Shown: piece by piece, positions 1 through 4,648 of the stretch
How positions within the stretch are numbered: the first letter of the stretch is position 1
How the letters are laid out: each line of letters opens with the position of its first letter
Origin: an uncultured Clostridia bacterium
Lineage (GTDB): Bacteria > Bacillota > Clostridia > Christensenellales > Aristaeellaceae
Assembly (NCBI GenBank): GCA_904420265.1
Contig: CAJFUU010000186.1
Coordinates: 1-5,292, forward strand
Length of the DNA: 5,292 bases
Direction of reading: 5' to 3'
Translations under genes and position numbers: made by a program
Notes under the pieces: model-generated
What the model saw: only the letters and a program-made list of their open reading frames with translations
Database searches by the model: none
Told to the model about the DNA's origin: nothing

Positions 1-44
1 AGCGTCGTATCGAGAATTTCCACCGTGCGCTGGTTCACGCGCAT
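1..44 (-). CDS. HMGL-like acyltransferase/lyase family protein (LeuA/CimA/NifV type), N-terminal fragment
   Basis: Only 14 full codons are inside the window, reading MRVNQRTVEILDTT followed by an incomplete Leu-type codon. The stretch VEILDTTL matches the first strand of the HMGL-like TIM barrel, where the family signature DTTLRDG supplies a metal-binding Asp. The family includes 2-isopropylmalate synthase, citramalate synthase and homocitrate synthase, which condense acetyl-CoA with a 2-oxo acid, and also lyases and carboxyltransferases. The fragment is too short to choose a member. The start is uncertain. ATG at 44 lies only 3 nt after the Shine-Dalgarno GGGAGG (53-48), while GTG at 38 lies 9 nt after it, closer to the 8 nt seen for other genes here. 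An in-frame ATG at 62 is too close to the expected transcription start. The gene is divergent from the DUF4342 operon. Family assignment is by motif recognition only. Confidence 0.6.
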   Translation of the reverse strand, partial: MRVNQRTVEILDTT

Positions 45-70
45 CCGCCTCCCATTTTCCATGTCCTTCT

Positions 71-99
71 ATTGTAGCAAGTTTTGCAGGGAATGGCAA
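71..99 (-). promoter_or_regulatory. Sigma-A type promoter of the leftward HMGL-family gene
   Basis: On the minus strand there is a -35 box TTGCCA (99-94), a spacer of exactly 17 nt, and a -10 box TACAAT (76-71) preceded by TGC, which also makes it an extended -10. Transcription should begin near position 64, giving a leader of about 20 nt. That leaves no room for a T-box or riboswitch leader. Both boxes differ from consensus at one or two bases. This is the most complete promoter in the window. Confidence 0.75.
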
Positions 100-137
100 G
101 ATACAAAACCGGGGCTTTTCCGTTCAGAAAGCTGTCA

Positions 138-170
138 CCCGTTTTTAATCCCGTTCTAATTTCCCGGCAT
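138..170 (+). promoter_or_regulatory. Direct repeats upstream of the operon promoter, candidate response-regulator operator
   Basis: CCCGTTTTTAAT (138-149) is followed directly by CCCGTTCTAAT (150-160), and a weaker third CCCG begins at 163. The repeat step is 12-13 nt and the block ends about 20 nt before the -10 box. OmpR-family regulators typically bind tandem direct repeats with a step near 10-11 nt beside promoters. An autoregulatory site for the regulator encoded at 859-1548 is therefore possible. The repeats are visible; the function is inferred. Confidence 0.35.
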
Positions 171-186
171 GACGCTTTAATCTTTG

Positions 187-195
187 TGGTATAAT
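187..195 (+). promoter_or_regulatory. Extended -10 promoter of the DUF4342/two-component operon
   Basis: TGGTATAAT at 187-195 is a perfect TATAAT with the TGn extension. No good -35 box lies 16-18 nt upstream, which is common for extended -10 promoters and for activated promoters. Transcription should start near 202, giving a leader of about 30 nt before the ATG at 232. The ten bases GTGGTATAAT (186-195) recur exactly at 4971-4980 before the ABC gene. Confidence 0.75.
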
Positions 196-231
196 ATATT
201 CGCGTCGGCAGGACAGAAGGAGGAAATGAAC

Positions 232-786
232 ATGACCAATTACGAAATGGTGGAACTTTTGCGCCAGAAGGCCAACGTAAGCTACGAGGAAGCCAAGGCG
301 GCGCTGGAGGCGGCGAACTGGGATCTGTTGGACGCGATTGTGCTTTTGGAGCGCGAGGGCAAGGTGCCCGAAAACGACGCGCGCTTTTCCACCAAGGCCG
401 AAAACGGCGAGAAGGACAGGGAACGCGAGGAAAGACAGAAAAAGCGCGACGGCGCCTTCAAGGATGGGGCGCGCACGGTGGGCGGTATTTTCCGCCGCAT
501 GCTCAACTACGGCAACCGCAACTTTATCGTCGCTTCGCGCGACGGCAAGGAAGTCATCTCTCTGCCGCTGACAGCGTTCGTGCTGCTTTTGCTCATACCG
601 CCGATCACGCTGTGGCTGATGCTCGTTCTGATGATTATTGGCCTGTTCTTCGGCCTGCGCTACTCGCTGCGCGGCGACCATCCCGCCAACGAAAAGGTCA
701 ACGAGTACATACACAAGGCGGAGGACGCCGCCGAACGCGTCAAACAGGACTGGCAGGAAAAAGGCCAGGACGCGTCGAAAGAATAA
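232..786 (+). CDS. DUF4342-type protein with N-terminal UBA-like domain and membrane segment
   Basis: A 184-residue protein of unknown biochemical role. Residues 1-41 (NYEMVELLRQKANVSYEEAK, then ANWDLLDAIVLLE) look like the UBA-type three-helix fold also found in NAC-alpha and the EF-Ts N-terminus. Residues 45-80 are highly charged. Residues 94-110 form a short polar segment ending in RDGKEVISL. Residues 111-145 are strongly hydrophobic with a PP pair at 123-124, suggesting one long kinked or two short membrane helices. The tail 147-184 is a charged, probably helical cytoplasmic segment. This order matches DUF4342 proteins of Bacillota. ATG 232 is chosen because AAGGAGG (217-223) lies 8 nt before it; ATG 226 would sit only 2 nt away, and a start at 184 would overlap the promoter. 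It is the first gene of the operon with the regulator and kinase, so a membrane-stress accessory role is plausible but inferred. Confidence 0.88.
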   Translation: MTNYEMVELLRQKANVSYEEAKAALEAANWDLLDAIVLLEREGKVPENDARFSTKAENGEKDREREERQKKRDGAFKDGARTVGGIFRRMLNYGNRNFIVASRDGKEVISLPLTAFVLLLLIPPITLWLMLVLMIIGLFFGLRYSLRGDHPANEKVNEYIHKAEDAAERVKQDWQEKGQDASKE

Positions 787-795
787 ACAATACGT

Positions 796-828
796 CCGGG
801 CCGCCGTGTGCGGGGCGCGGCGGTCCGG
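796..828 (+). other. GC-rich intercistronic hairpin between the DUF4342 gene and the response regulator
   Basis: CCGGGCCGCCG (796-806) pairs with CGGCGGTCCGG (818-828) around an 11-nt loop. One pair is G-U, and T795-A829 adds a further pair. It starts 9 nt after the DUF4342 stop codon and ends 14 nt before the regulator's ribosome binding site. No T-tract follows, so it is not an intrinsic terminator. It could stabilise the upstream mRNA end or tune expression between the first gene and the regulator. The stem is seen; the role is inferred. Confidence 0.55.
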
Positions 829-858
829 AACATTCGGCCGGAGGGGGAGGCGAGGGAG

Positions 859-1548
859 ATGGAAGAAAAAGTCCTCATCATTGAAGATGAGGAAAAGCTG
901 GCCCGTTTTATCGAGCTGGAACTTGAACACGAGGGCTATCGCGTGGACAAGGCCGCGGATGGCCGCGACGGGCTGGCGATGGCCGAGCGCGGAGATTACG
1001 ACCTGTTGCTGCTGGATGTGATGCTGCCCGGCATGAGCGGCATGGAACTTTTGCGCCGCCTGCGCCGCACGAAGCAGACGCCGGTGATTATGGTTACGGC
1101 GCGCGACGCGGTGATGGATAAAGTGACGGGCCTGGATATGGGCGCGGACGATTACATTACCAAACCCTTTGAAATTGAGGAATTGCTGGCGCGCATCCGC
1201 GCGGCGCTCAGAAAACGCGCCGTGGCGGCGACGGCGGGGGAAGGATTGCTCACTTCGGGCAGGCTTTCGCTGGATCCTGCCCGCCATATCGTGCGCTACG
1301 GCGAGGAAGAAATCGCCCTGACCAGCCGCGAGTTCGACCTTTTGCAGGCGTTGATGGAAAACCGCTCGCTGGTTTTGCGGCGCGAGCAGCTTTTATCCAA
1401 GGTTTGGGGATATGACTATATGGGCGAAACCAACGTAGTGGACGTGTATATCCGCTACCTGCGCGCCAAGATCGACGAAAAATTTGACGTGAAGTTTATC
1501 CACACGGTTCGCGGCGTGGGCTATGTGTTCCGCGATGCGGAAACATGA
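859..1548 (+). CDS. OmpR/PhoB-family response regulator transcription factor
   Basis: A 229-residue two-domain regulator of normal family length. The receiver domain (about 4-118) has the acidic pair E9/D10, phosphoacceptor D53 in LLLLDVMLPGMSG, the conserved T80 (VTA) and K102 in the KPF motif. A short linker leads to a winged-helix DNA-binding domain (about 130-226), with EFDLLQALMENRSLVLRREQ, the VWGYDY segment, a recognition helix in TNVVDVYIRYLRAKID and the terminal wing VRGVGYVF. Phosphorylation by the neighbouring kinase should promote dimer binding to direct repeats. ATG 859 is preceded by GGGGGAGG (843-850) at 8 nt; an upstream GTG at 808 falls inside a hairpin loop and lacks such a site. 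The stop codon overlaps the kinase start. The overall pattern resembles the ArlR/CssR-like group, but the target genes cannot be read from the sequence. Confidence 0.96.
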   Translation: MEEKVLIIEDEEKLARFIELELEHEGYRVDKAADGRDGLAMAERGDYDLLLLDVMLPGMSGMELLRRLRRTKQTPVIMVTARDAVMDKVTGLDMGADDYITKPFEIEELLARIRAALRKRAVAATAGEGLLTSGRLSLDPARHIVRYGEEEIALTSREFDLLQALMENRSLVLRREQLLSKVWGYDYMGETNVVDVYIRYLRAKIDEKFDVKFIHTVRGVGYVFRDAET

Positions 1549-2867
1549 GCGAGAGCCGCCGCGTGACCTCCACAGCCCGAAGCATCCAGCGTTCGTGGCT
1601 GTGGAGGCTTTTCAAACTGTATTTCTGGCTGGATTTGCTGTTGATTGTCTTGGCGATTGTGGGCTTTTGCTTTTACCAGGAGCTGGCGGCGCTGGGCAGC
1701 GAATGGACGCCGGACGTTTCCCGCGCGCTGGAGATGGGCACGGAAGGGGAATTTTTCGAGCGCGTGCGCGGCGCGACCTACGTGTTTTACGGCCCGGAGG
1801 GCGAAGCATACGCCGTGGAGGCGGCGCCGTTTTTTGACGCCGCCATGCCCATGGCAGGCGCGCTCTTGGCCTTTGAGGCGCTTTCTTTGCTTCGCCAGCT
1901 GCTCTTTGGCGGCCGCCGGGCGCGCCGGTTGCTTAAGCCGTTGGATGAAATGGCCCGCGCCACCCGCGCCTTGCTGGAAAGACAGCAAACCTTTGAACAC
2001 ACTTCGGCCATTGACGACGAACGCCTGCACGATTTGGAAGACCGCATCAAGTCCATGCGCCCGGAGGAAACGCTGCGCACCGGCGACCGCGATTTGCGCG
2101 GCCTGGAGGACGCCGTCAACAGCCTGCTTACCCGCCTGCACGAATCCTACCAGCGGCAGGGGCAATTTGTCTCCGACGCCTCGCATGAATTGCGCACGCC
2201 CATCGCCGTCATCCAGGGCTATGCCGGCATGCTCGACCGCTGGGGCAAAAGCGATGAAAAGATTCTGGACGAGGGCATCGCTGCCATCAAATCCGAAAGC
2301 GAGTACATGAAAAAGCTGGTGGATCAGCTTCTGTTCCTGGCCCGGGGCGATATGGGCCGCAGCCGGCTGGATATGAAGATGTTAAACGTGTCCGAACTGG
2401 TCAAGGAGGTCTATGAGGACGCCCAGCTCATCGACCGCGGGCACGACTGGCGCATTGAAACCGAAGAGGGCGTGACCGCGCTGGCCGATCACGATATGCT
2501 CAAGCAGTGCTGCCGCGTGCTTTGCGACAACGCCACCAAGTATACGCCCGCCGGGGGCATGATCCGCCTGCGCGCCCGCCGCGCCCCGGACGGCGGGGCG
2601 ATGATCGAAGTGCAGGATTCCGGCATCGGCATCAGCCGCGAGGACGTGTCCCGCGTGTTTGACCGTTTCTACCGCTCCGACCCGGCGCGCGGACGCAACA
2701 GCGGCGGCGCGGGGCTGGGGCTGTCCATCGCCCGCTGGATTGTCGAAAGCCATGGCGGGCACTTCGAGGTGCTTTCCCGCGAGGGCATCGGCACGCGCTT
2801 TACCGTGGTGTTGCCTCCGCCCAGGCAACCGGCGCAGGAGGAAGCGGCAGGCCGCTCTTCCAAATAG
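1545..2867 (+). CDS. Membrane sensor histidine kinase (HAMP/HisKA/HATPase_c)
   Basis: A 440-residue class I sensor kinase and partner of the upstream regulator; ATGA gives a 4-nt overlap, so translation is probably coupled. A basic N-terminus precedes a first membrane helix (about 22-45). A small extracytoplasmic part of about 55 residues follows, then a second helix (about 102-121). The HAMP-like linker (about 122-200) is longer than usual, with a charged insert around 150-183. The HisKA H-box is SHELRTP with phospho-acceptor H214. The ATPase domain has the N-box around N329 (DNATKYTP), G1 box DSGIGI (358-363), F-box FDRFYRS and G2 box GAGLGLS. The catalytic core ends near residue 424. The last residues (AAGRSSK) are encoded by a copy of a 16-base repeat that recurs in the downstream spacer. 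The signal sensed is unknown; the small outer domain suggests an intramembrane or envelope cue. Confidence 0.96.
   Translation: MSESRRVTSTARSIQRSWLWRLFKLYFWLDLLLIVLAIVGFCFYQELAALGSEWTPDVSRALEMGTEGEFFERVRGATYVFYGPEGEAYAVEAAPFFDAAMPMAGALLAFEALSLLRQLLFGGRRARRLLKPLDEMARATRALLERQQTFEHTSAIDDERLHDLEDRIKSMRPEETLRTGDRDLRGLEDAVNSLLTRLHESYQRQGQFVSDASHELRTPIAVIQGYAGMLDRWGKSDEKILDEGIAAIKSESEYMKKLVDQLLFLARGDMGRSRLDMKMLNVSELVKEVYEDAQLIDRGHDWRIETEEGVTALADHDMLKQCCRVLCDNATKYTPAGGMIRLRARRAPDGGAMIEVQDSGIGISREDVSRVFDRFYRSDPARGRNSGGAGLGLSIARWIVESHGGHFEVLSREGIGTRFTVVLPPPRQPAQEEAAGRSSK
2846..2861 (+). repeat. Repeat R1, copy 1, inside the 3' end of the kinase gene
   Basis: GGCAGGCCGCTCTTCC is identical to 3875-3890 and nearly identical to 4374-4388. 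Here it is read in frame and supplies codons for AGRSS, just before the stop at 2865-2867. It lies outside the catalytic core of the kinase. Confidence 0.7.
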
Positions 2868-2873
2868 GGGGAC

Positions 2874-2892
2874 GGTTTGGATTCTCCAAACC
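2874..2892 (+). other. Stem-loop just downstream of the kinase stop codon
   Basis: GGTTTGG (2874-2880) and CCAAACC (2886-2892) form a perfect 7-bp stem with a 5-nt loop, starting 6 nt after the TAG. No T-run follows, so it is at best a weak or factor-assisted end of the operon. It may instead be an mRNA-stabilising 3' stem. A close relative lies at 3623-3640. Confidence 0.45.
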
Positions 2893-2900
2893 TTCAGAAC

Positions 2901-2915
2901 GCAGGCAAAGCCTGC
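2901..2915. repeat. Perfect inverted repeat GCAGGC-AAA-GCCTGC
   Basis: A 6-bp perfect stem with an AAA loop, 8 nt after the preceding stem-loop. No T-tract follows on the plus strand. It is one of many short hairpins in this spacer. Confidence 0.5.
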
Positions 2916-2984
2916 AAACGCAAAAACCGCTCTGATAAAAATGGACGCCAGCCAGAAGGCGTTCCCCGGCGCATTTGCCAGGCC

Positions 2985-2996
2985 CTGCGGATTGTG
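2985..2996 (+). repeat. Repeat R3 copy 1 (CTGCGGATTGTG)
   Basis: This 12-mer recurs exactly at 4675-4686, about 1.7 kb away. Both copies have TTTGCC just upstream (2974 and 4670). Here it lies between the arms GCATTT (2971-2976) and AAATGC (2997-3002). Confidence 0.55.
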
Positions 2997-3060
2997 AAAT
3001 GCAGTCGCGGGGCGACAAACCTCGCAAGCGGCGAAGTTTTAGGATGTCAAAAGACCTCAA

Positions 3061-3096
3061 GAGAGCGCGAGAGGCTGGGAGTCCTTTCGCGCTTTC
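3061..3096 (+). repeat. Long hairpin with 14-bp stem
   Basis: GAGAGCGCGAGAGG (3061-3074) pairs over its full length with CCTTTCGCGCTTTC (3083-3096) around an 8-nt loop. Two of the pairs are G-U in plus-strand RNA; on the other strand they would be C-A mismatches. The stem is therefore better formed as plus-strand RNA. No T-tract follows. Confidence 0.6.
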
Positions 3097-3114
3097 ATCG
3101 TCCCTGACGGCAGG

Positions 3115-3137
3115 TTGAAAACCCTTCAGGTTTTCAA
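3115..3137. repeat. Perfect inverted repeat with 9-bp stem
   Basis: TTGAAAACC (3115-3123) and GGTTTTCAA (3129-3137) flank a CTTCA loop. It begins 18 nt after the 3061-3096 hairpin and is followed directly by another stem (3142-3180), giving three stems in tandem. Confidence 0.6.
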
Positions 3138-3141
3138 GCCG

Positions 3142-3180
3142 GCAAAATCGCCTCGTGTGCGTCGGGCAGGGTGATTTTGC
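3142..3180 (+). repeat. Hairpin with 11-bp stem and 17-nt loop
   Basis: GCAAAATCGCC (3142-3152) pairs with GGTGATTTTGC (3170-3180), with one G-U pair in plus-strand RNA. It is the third stem of a tandem set beginning at 3061. Confidence 0.55.
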
Positions 3181-3240
3181 GTCGGGAAATCCCATTGCCT
3201 TGCGCAAAAATTGGCGCGGGTGGCCGGGGACTCAGAATTC

Positions 3241-3252
3241 TGCGGATTTTGC
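3241..3252 (+). repeat. Repeat R4 copy 1 (TGCGGATTTTGC)
   Basis: This 12-mer recurs exactly at 3902-3913. It leads directly into an R2 copy (3251-3260) and the hairpin at 3255-3271. It is similar to the R3 core TGCGGATTGTG. Confidence 0.55.
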
Positions 3253-3260
3253 AATTTCGC
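3251..3260 (+). repeat. Repeat R2, copy 1 of 3 (GCAATTTCGC)
   Basis: The same 10-mer occurs at 3472-3481 and 3524-3533. A related GCAATTTGCC lies at 3735-3744. Here it overlaps the left arm of the stem TTTCGCC/GGCGAAA (3255-3261 with 3265-3271, loop AAA). Confidence 0.55.
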
Positions 3261-3271
3261 CAAAGGCGAAA
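3255..3271. repeat. Perfect inverted repeat TTTCGCC-AAA-GGCGAAA
   Basis: A 7-bp perfect stem with an AAA loop. A second small stem, CAAATT/AATTTG (3283-3288 with 3292-3297), follows within 12 nt. The AAA loop matches that of the hairpin at 2901-2915. Confidence 0.5.
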
Positions 3272-3345
3272 CTGTCACAGCCCAAATTGAAAATTTGAGA
3301 CGCGGCGCCCCGCGGGGGAGATACATCCCCGTCCGCCAGCTTGTC

Positions 3346-3371
3346 AAAAAACCTTCCAAAGAAGGAAGGTT
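3346..3371 (-). terminator. Terminator-like stem plus T-run on the minus strand
   Basis: On the minus strand, AACCTTCC (3371-3364) pairs with GGAAGGTT (3357-3350) around a 6-nt loop. The 3' arm runs into a continuous stretch of six T (3351-3346). The shape is that of an intrinsic terminator, although the stem is only 8 bp and moderate in GC. No minus-strand gene ends here, so it may be chance, or a remnant of a lost gene. Confidence 0.35.
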
Positions 3372-3382
3372 GCGCAAAGTTG

Positions 3383-3442
3383 CTGTGGCCGTAGCCGCAG
3401 GAAAGAAGTAAAAAACGGTCATTATCGGGGATATGGCCCCGA
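3383..3442 (+). repeat. Pair of short hairpins
   Basis: CTGTGGC (3383-3389) pairs with GCCGCAG (3394-3400) around CGTA, with one G-U pair that holds in plus-strand RNA. Next, TCGGGG (3425-3430) pairs with CCCCGA (3437-3442) around a 6-nt loop. Confidence 0.45.
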
Positions 3443-3471
3443 AAACGGCGCTTCCCATGGCGAAAAGGCAA

Positions 3472-3481
3472 GCAATTTCGC
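3472..3481 (+). repeat. Repeat R2, copy 2 of 3
   Basis: Exact GCAATTTCGC, followed by AAAG, much as copy 1 is followed by CAAAG. It overlaps a small ATTTC/GAAAT stem. Confidence 0.5.
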
Positions 3482-3510
3482 AAAGAAATGAAGCCCTTTT
3501 GCCGGACAAC

Positions 3511-3572
3511 GCTTTTCGAAAAAGCAATTTCGCTACTTTTTTGATATGCTGAGGCTTCGCCAGGCGGCGAGG
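3511..3572 (+). repeat. Repeat R2 copy 3 between two hairpins
   Basis: GCTTTT (3511-3516) pairs with AAAAGC (3520-3525). The GC end of that stem starts the third exact GCAATTTCGC (3524-3533). A run of six T follows at about 3537-3542. Then CTTCGCC (3555-3561) pairs with GGCGAGG (3566-3572), again with one G-U pair valid in plus-strand RNA. Confidence 0.45.
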
Positions 3573-3622
3573 TTTCCTTGTCAGCTTCGTTTACAACATG
3601 TTAAATTTGTCAATATCCCGAC

Positions 3623-3640
3623 GGTTGGATTGTCCCAACC
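3623..3640. repeat. Stem-loop related to the one after the kinase gene
   Basis: GGTTGG (3623-3628) and CCAACC (3635-3640) form a 6-bp stem with a 6-nt loop. Like 2874-2892, it is preceded by GAC and has GGATT entering the loop. Relative to that copy it lacks one T in the left arm and one A in the right arm, so pairing is kept. Another stem, CGGGGA/TCCCCG (3660-3665 with 3672-3677), follows 20 nt later. Confidence 0.5.
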
Positions 3641-3874
3641 ATGCGACAGCCTGTGGGGACGGGGATTCGCTTCCCCGCCAGGCGTCGGAGCCGCCGGCGA
3701 AACCGCAAAACGCGCCGGTATCGCGTCTCCTGCCGCAATTTGCCTGTGGTTTTTCGAAAACGCCCGCCGCAAATTGTGCAAAAAGGCAGCCCATTTTCTT
3801 GCGCTAAATCAATTTGCCTCTGGCAATATGGCGCGCGTCCGCCGCGCATGTCGTCCTGCAGGGCTTTTTCGGCA

Positions 3875-3906
3875 GGCAGGCCGCTCTTCCGGATCGGGAA
3901 GTGCGG
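3875..3906 (+). repeat. Repeat R1 copy 2, continuing into a hairpin
   Basis: GGCAGGCCGCTCTTCC (3875-3890) is identical to the copy at the end of the kinase gene. Its right part CCGCTCTTCC (3881-3890) pairs with GGAAGTGCGG (3897-3906) with a single T-T mismatch. The right arm runs into the R4 copy at 3902-3913, so three motifs are fused here. Confidence 0.6.
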
Positions 3907-4144
3907 ATTTTGCCACGCATGGATTCATAATTTGCAAACACTTCTCAAAAACAGCGCAAACAAAGGGGCGATACAATACAGCCACAGCGAAACGCGGCCA
4001 GGCGGCCCCATGGCAAAGAGCGGCTTTCCGGCAATGCGCCTCACCGCAAGCGGGGCATACGCTTTACCCTGGGGCTGCGGAGAATGGGAATTTCCTTGAC
4101 GGCGGGCGCTCCGTTCCGGACGTATTGCGGCCGCGCGGGTGCGG

Positions 4145-4159
4145 CGCTTGCGGCAAGCG
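4145..4159. repeat. Perfect inverted repeat CGCTTG-CGG-CAAGCG
   Basis: A 6-bp perfect stem with a 3-nt loop. A similar compact hairpin, CGGGAA-TTG-TTCCCG, lies at 4274-4288. Confidence 0.45.
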
Positions 4160-4373
4160 TGGCGCTGGTTTGGCGCAGATGACAAGGAATACGGCAAAAG
4201 CGCTCGGCCGCACGGATGCAATGCGCCGCCGCGGAGCGTTGGGCGCGCAAGGCGTCGATTCGTAGCAACCTGCCGGGAATTGTTCCCGACATTGCGGAAT
4301 TTCTCATTGCTTCGCCTGCTTTTCACAGGGTTGACGAAGGTTCGGCACGGCCCGAAATCAACGTGCGCGGACG

Positions 4374-4388
4374 GGCAGGCCGCTTTCC
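4374..4388 (+). repeat. Repeat R1, variant copy 3
   Basis: GGCAGGCCGCTTTCC matches R1 except for one missing base in the CTCTT part. It is followed by GGCGGG. A partial relative, GCGGCTTTCCGGC, begins near 4020. Confidence 0.5.
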
Positions 4389-4421
4389 GGCGGGCAGACG
4401 GGCGCATCCCCACGAATGCCT

Positions 4422-4490
4422 GGCGGCGCTGCGCCGCCGGGGAGGCGCGCCTGCCACATGGGAAAGCGGGCTTTGCTCGGGCACAAAGCC
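4422..4490. repeat. Cluster of perfect palindromes
   Basis: GGCGGCG (4422-4428) and CGCCGCC (4432-4438) form a 7-bp stem with a 3-nt loop. The uninterrupted palindrome AGGCGCGCCT follows at 4443-4452. GGCTTTG (4469-4475) and CAAAGCC (4484-4490) then form a 7-bp stem with an 8-nt loop. No T-tract follows any of them. Confidence 0.5.
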
Positions 4491-4519
4491 ATTATCCGCG
4501 GCGATTGAAATAGATAAAG

Positions 4520-4570
4520 TCGGCTTCGCAGGGCCGCGGCGTCCTCAAGGCGCTTCCCCTGCGAGGCCGA
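4520..4570 (+). repeat. Hairpin with 14-bp stem
   Basis: TCGGCTTCGCAGGG (4520-4533) pairs with CCCTGCGAGGCCGA (4557-4570) around a 23-nt loop. All positions pair, with one U-G pair in plus-strand RNA. It is among the two longest stems of the spacer. Confidence 0.6.
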
Positions 4571-4628
4571 TGGAATCTTCCGCGCCGCACGGGCACTGCG
4601 CGCGGGAAGAAAAGCGCTTTGTATTGCG

Positions 4629-4648
4629 GCCCGTCTCAAAGGACGGGC
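4629..4648. repeat. Perfect inverted repeat GCCCGTC/GACGGGC
   Basis: A 7-bp perfect stem with a 6-nt loop (TCAAAG). The second copy of R3 (4675-4686) lies 26 nt downstream. Confidence 0.5.

Noticed and set aside
61..231. T-box or riboswitch leader for the amino-acid-type gene at the left edge
   Set aside because: The minus-strand promoter at 71-99 leaves a leader of only about 20 nt, too short for such an element.
145..1287. Open frame of 380 codons on the minus strand across the DUF4342 and regulator genes
   Set aside because: It is antisense to two well-supported genes. Its product is rich in His, Arg and Gln, as expected from a complementary frame of GC-rich coding DNA, and shows no family motif.
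3126..3527. Minus-strand open frame of 133 codons with a hydrophobic stretch
   Set aside because: It begins at TTG with no ribosome binding site and crosses repeats R2 and R4 and several stem-loops. The hydrophobic part comes from T-rich complement, not a recognisable protein.
3546..4265. Plus-strand open frame of 239 codons in the spacer
   Set aside because: There is no ribosome binding site before the ATG. The product is Arg/Ala/Gly/Cys-rich without domains, and the frame runs through several hairpins and repeat copies, so it is probably an accidental frame in GC-rich repeats.
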